64,000 nt of DNA from RPQJ01 sp963731105 (GTDB taxonomy: Bacteria; Pseudomonadota; Gammaproteobacteria; Steroidobacterales; Steroidobacteraceae), in NCBI GenBank assembly GCA_963731105.1, contig CAVSUM010000022.1, positions 1-64,000 on the forward strand, read 5' to 3'. Under the pieces are notes generated by a model, which was not told the origin of the DNA, made no database searches, and worked only from the letters and a program-made list of their open reading frames with translations. The position numbers and the translations under genes are program-made. Shown in pieces: positions 61,139-64,000 of the stretch (the stretch's first letter is position 1; each line of letters starts with the position of its first letter).

Positions 61139-62746
61139 TCACATGCGGAAGATGCCGTAAGGCAACTCGCCCTCGTCGGGGCGGCAGGTGGTGGTCGCGA
61201 GCGCGAGCTTCAGCACCTCGCGCGTGTCCACCGGGTCGATCACGCCGTCGTCCCACAGGCGCGCGCTCGCGTAGTACGGGTGGCCCTGGGTCTCGTACTG
61301 GCCGCGGATCTCGGCGCGGAACGCGGCCTCGTCGGCCTCGGGCCATTCCTCCTTGCGCCGTTGCAGCCCCTCGCGCTTGACGATCGCGAGCACGGTGGCC
61401 GCCTGCTCGCCACCCATCACCGAGATGCGCGAGTTGGGCCAGCTCCACAGGAAGCGCCCGCCGTAGGCGCGGCCGCACATCGCGTAGTTGCCGGCGCCGA
61501 ACGAGCCGCCGATGATCACCGTGAGCTTCGGCACCGAGGCGCAGGCCACCGCCGTGACCATCTTGGCGCCGTCGCGCGCGATGCCGCCCGCCTCGTACTT
61601 GCGGCCGACCATGAAGCCGGTGATGTTCTGCAGGAACAGCAGCGGCACCCGCCGCCGGTTGCACAGCTCGACGAAGTGCGCCCCCTTGAGCGCGGACTCC
61701 GAGAACAGCACGCCGTTGTTGGCGATGATGCCGACCGGGTAGCCGCCGATGCGCGCGAAGCCGCACACCAGCGTGGTGCCGTACAGCGCCTTGAACTCGT
61801 CGAGCTCGGAGGCGTCGACCAGCCGGGCGATCACTTCGCGCACGTCGTACGGATGGCGCGTGTCGCGCGGCACGACTCCGTACAGCTCCTGCGTCTCGTA
61901 GCGTGGCGCGCGCTCCGCCACCGGCGGCGAACGGGCGCCGTCGCGGTTGAGATGCGACACCAGCCGGCGCGCCATCCACAAGGCATGGGCGTCGTTGTCC
62001 GCGAGGTGATCGACCACGCCCGACTGCCGCGCGTGCACGTCGCCGCCGCCGAGCGTCTCGGCGTCGACGACCTCGCCCGTGGCGGCCTGCACCAGCGGCG
62101 GACCGCCGAGGAAGATGGTGCCCTGCTCGCGCACGATGATCGCCTCGTCGCACATGGCCGGCACGTAGGCGCCGCCCGCGGTACAGGAACCCATCACCAC
62201 CGCAAGCTGCGGGATGCCGCGCGCCGACATCTGCGCCTGGTTGTAGAAGATCCGTCCGAAGTGCTCGCGGTCGGGAAATACGTCGTCCTGGCGCGGCAGG
62301 AACGCGCCGCCGGAATCGACCAGGTAGATGCACGGCAGCCGGTTCTCGAGCGCGATGTCCTGCGCGCGCAGGTGCTTCTTGACGGTGATCGGGTAGTAGG
62401 TGCCGCCCTTCACCGTGGCGTCGTTGCCGACGATCATGCACTCGACGCCGCTCACGCGGCCGATGCCGGTGACCACGCCGCCGGCCGGGATCCAGTCGCC
62501 GTACAGCTCGTGGCCGGCGAGCTGCCCGACCTCGAGGAACGGCGAGCCCGGGTCGAGCAGGCGATCGATCCGGTCGCGCACGAACATCTTGCCGCGCGAC
62601 TCGTGCTGCTGGCGCGCCGCCATCGAGCCGCCCGCCGCGATTTTCGCCGCCAGCTCGCGCAGTTCGCCTGCAAGGCGGCGGTTGACCTCGGCATTGGCAG
62701 CATAGTCCGCGCCGGAGCGATCGATGCGGGACTGGATGAGGCTCAT
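61139..62746 (-). CDS. liuB: Methylcrotonyl-CoA carboxylase beta (carboxyltransferase)
   Basis: 535 aa. GGTYYPITVKKHLRAQDIA, CIYLVDSGGAFLPRQDDVFPDREHFGRIF and GSCTAGGAYVPAMCDEAI are characteristic of MCC beta, as opposed to propionyl-CoA carboxylase. C-terminal GSFGAGNYAMCGRAYGGRFLWSWPNSRISVMGGEQAA holds the second oxyanion loop. Ribosome binding site GGAGG. Leucine degradation enzyme. Confidence 0.92.
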   Translation of the reverse strand: MSLIQSRIDRSGADYAANAEVNRRLAGELRELAAKIAAGGSMAARQQHESRGKMFVRDRIDRLLDPGSPFLEVGQLAGHELYGDWIPAGGVVTGIGRVSGVECMIVGNDATVKGGTYYPITVKKHLRAQDIALENRLPCIYLVDSGGAFLPRQDDVFPDREHFGRIFYNQAQMSARGIPQLAVVMGSCTAGGAYVPAMCDEAIIVREQGTIFLGGPPLVQAATGEVVDAETLGGGDVHARQSGVVDHLADNDAHALWMARRLVSHLNRDGARSPPVAERAPRYETQELYGVVPRDTRHPYDVREVIARLVDASELDEFKALYGTTLVCGFARIGGYPVGIIANNGVLFSESALKGAHFVELCNRRRVPLLFLQNITGFMVGRKYEAGGIARDGAKMVTAVACASVPKLTVIIGGSFGAGNYAMCGRAYGGRFLWSWPNSRISVMGGEQAATVLAIVKREGLQRRKEEWPEADEAAFRAEIRGQYETQGHPYYASARLWDDGVIDPVDTREVLKLALATTTCRPDEGELPYGIFRM

Positions 62747-62762
62747 GGCAGGATCCTCCGTC

Positions 62763-63629
62763 TCAGCCGCGCTCGCGCGCGGCGAGGATGCGTTCGGCCT
62801 GGCGCAAGTGCGGCTTGTCGAGCATGCCGCCCTCGAAGGCGACGGCGCCAGCGCCCGGCGCGGCCGCGAACGCGGCGATCACTCGCTCGGCGCGCGCGAC
62901 TTCCTCTGCGGTCGGGTTGAACGCGGCGTGGATCGGCGCGACTTGCGACGGGTGGATCGCGAGCTTGCCGACGAAGCCCTGCCGGCGCGAGGCACGCGCC
63001 CGACGCTCGACGGCTTCGGCATCGCGAAACTCGACGTCGATGGTGTCGTACGCCGGCACGCCGGCCGCGGCGGCCGCGAGCAGGCAGAACGAGCGCGCCA
63101 GGGCGAAGGTGAACTCGTACTCGCCCTCAGTCGTGCGGTTGGCGGACGCGCCGAGGTCGGCCGCAAGGTCTTCCGCGCCCCAGGTGAGGCCTGCGACCCG
63201 CGCCGGCAGCGCCGCGAACGAGGCCGCCCGCAACAGGGCGCCGGCGCTTTCGGTGATCAACGGCAGGAGCCCGATGCTGCCGCGGGCATGACTGCACTGC
63301 GCTTCGAGCGCTTCGAGCCAGTGGTCGACGCGATGCACGTCGGCGCCGTCGCGCGCCTTGGGCAGCACGATGCCGTCGGGCCGGCCGGCGATGATCGCCG
63401 CGAGGTCCGCCAGCGCGTCCGGCGTGTCGACCGGATTGATGCGCACCCAGACCGGTACCGCGCGCTCCGGGGATGCCAGCCACTGCGCGATGTCGCGGCG
63501 GGCCTGCGGCCTGCGCTCCGGCACCACCGCGTCCTCGAGATCGAGGATCACGGCATCGGCGCCACTGGCGGCGGCCTTGGCAAAGCGCTCGGGCCGGTCA
63601 CCCGGCACGAACAGCAGCGAGCGCATCAT
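62763..63629 (-). CDS. CitE-like CoA-ester lyase (HpcH/HpaI family)
   Basis: 288 aa; ATG 63629 overlaps the MaoC stop (ATGATG). RSLLFVPGDRPERF and VILDLEDAVVPERRPQAR with Asp and Glu metal ligands, LPLITESAGALLRA and WGAEDLAADLGA with the second acidic pair match the CitE-like/malyl-CoA lyase fold. Next to the carboxylase and MaoC genes it could cleave a 3-hydroxyacyl-CoA such as citramalyl-CoA or malyl-CoA, but the substrate is not determined by the sequence. Confidence 0.88.
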   Translation of the reverse strand: MMRSLLFVPGDRPERFAKAAASGADAVILDLEDAVVPERRPQARRDIAQWLASPERAVPVWVRINPVDTPDALADLAAIIAGRPDGIVLPKARDGADVHRVDHWLEALEAQCSHARGSIGLLPLITESAGALLRAASFAALPARVAGLTWGAEDLAADLGASANRTTEGEYEFTFALARSFCLLAAAAAGVPAYDTIDVEFRDAEAVERRARASRRQGFVGKLAIHPSQVAPIHAAFNPTAEEVARAERVIAAFAAAPGAGAVAFEGGMLDKPHLRQAERILAARERG

Positions 63630-64000
63630 GCCGCCGCCTTGCGCTTCATCAGCGCGGTGCGCTTGCAGACCGCCACTTCCTCGCCGCGCTGGTTGCAGCA
63701 GCGGTGCACGAACACCACGATGCCCGCGTCCGGCCGGGAGCGACTCTCACGCATCTCGTGCACGATCGTCTCGGTGCGCAAGGTGTCGCCGGGATACACC
63801 GGCTTCGGGAAACGCACCTCGTCCCAACCGAGGTTGGCGATGGTGGTGCCGAGCGTGGTGTCCGCCACCGACACGCCGACCATCAGGCTCAGGGTGAAGC
63901 AGCTATTGACGATGCGAGCGCCGAACTCGGTGCCCTTCATGTACTCCTCGTCGAGGTGCAGGGCGGCCGGGTTGTGCGTCAGCGCGCTGAACAGCAGGTT
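63626..64000 (-). CDS. MaoC-family hydratase, C-terminal part
   Basis: Partial gene running off the right edge; 124 residues visible. NLLFSALTHNPAALHLDEEYMKGTEFGARIVNSCF has the MaoC active-site loop (H and N residues), then DTTLGTTIANLGWDEVRFPKPVYPGDTLRTET and a C-terminal strand set. Enoyl-CoA-type hydratase. Translationally coupled to the CitE-like lyase gene; together they suggest hydration then retro-aldol cleavage of a branched dicarboxylic acyl-CoA (inference). Confidence 0.85.
   Translation of the reverse strand, partial: NLLFSALTHNPAALHLDEEYMKGTEFGARIVNSCFTLSLMVGVSVADTTLGTTIANLGWDEVRFPKPVYPGDTLRTETIVHEMRESRSRPDAGIVVFVHRCCNQRGEEVAVCKRTALMKRKAAA

Noticed and set aside
61007..62920. 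637-codon plus-strand frame
   Set aside because: Antisense to liuB; no recognisable protein feature.
1..64000. tRNA, rRNA, CRISPR arrays and prophage
   Set aside because: Looked for cloverleaf-type T-arm sequences, spaced direct repeats and phage structural genes; none were seen.

Overview
The window is GC-rich, gene-dense chromosomal DNA with no tRNA, rRNA, CRISPR array or phage structural genes that I can see. A complete ccmABCDEFGHI cytochrome c maturation operon, methylcrotonyl-CoA carboxylase genes, CheA/CheY/CheX-type signalling proteins, and POT, RDD, RidA, BON and CcmI proteins point to an aerobic Gram-negative pseudomonadote. A gammaproteobacterium near Xanthomonadales/Nevskiales is my inference, not a demonstrated placement.

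Layout. 1-8.1 kb: secreted glycosidase-like fragment (left edge), small hypotheticals, rhodanese, CurA-type reductase, PhzF isomerase, two SDRs, an HU protein with a lysine-rich tail, an esterase and a YcaQ-like glycosylase. 8.2-13.3 kb: a chemotaxis-like operon made of a receiver-like/TonB membrane protein, a membrane CheA-like kinase without a CheW-binding domain, a CheY and a CheX. 13.4-18.8 kb: class II aldolase, a second HU gene, two CDGSH iron-sulfur genes (one starting with ATT), and a second copy of the esterase that has lost a 36-residue active-site segment. 18.8-23.1 kb: small accessory island with a truncated IS transposase, AbrB-Doc toxin-antitoxin pair, degenerate CZB-GGDEF protein and an Nmad3-like protein. 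23-42 kb: mixed housekeeping and stress genes (GST, glutathione peroxidase, dienelactone hydrolase, deoxyinosine glycosylase, DnaQ-like exonuclease, PGN_0703-like nuclease, POT transporter) and many small conserved proteins. 42-51 kb: GlgA and a GH57 protein translationally coupled, RidA, an HtrA-like protease, class I fructose-bisphosphate aldolase and a BON protein. 51-59 kb: MaoC-like dehydratase and the ccm operon on the minus strand. 59-64 kb: methylcrotonyl-CoA carboxylase alpha and beta, a CitE-like lyase and a MaoC hydratase (right edge).

A dominant feature is sequence quality. At least thirteen single-base frameshifts break otherwise well conserved genes (ccmA twice, ccmF twice, ccmI, liuD, an HtrA-like protease and others). 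Twelve need removal of one inserted base, in several cases a copy of its neighbour, and one needs one base added to a G6 run. I treat these as probable sequencing or assembly errors and give full corrected spans for those genes.

The most interesting biology is the REC-like/TonB-CheA-CheY-CheX operon, the HU/esterase/CDGSH paralogue sets with the ATT start and the in-frame active-site deletion, the accessory island with an orphan Nmad3 protein, and a strong terminator sitting inside the coding sequence of a convergent gene.
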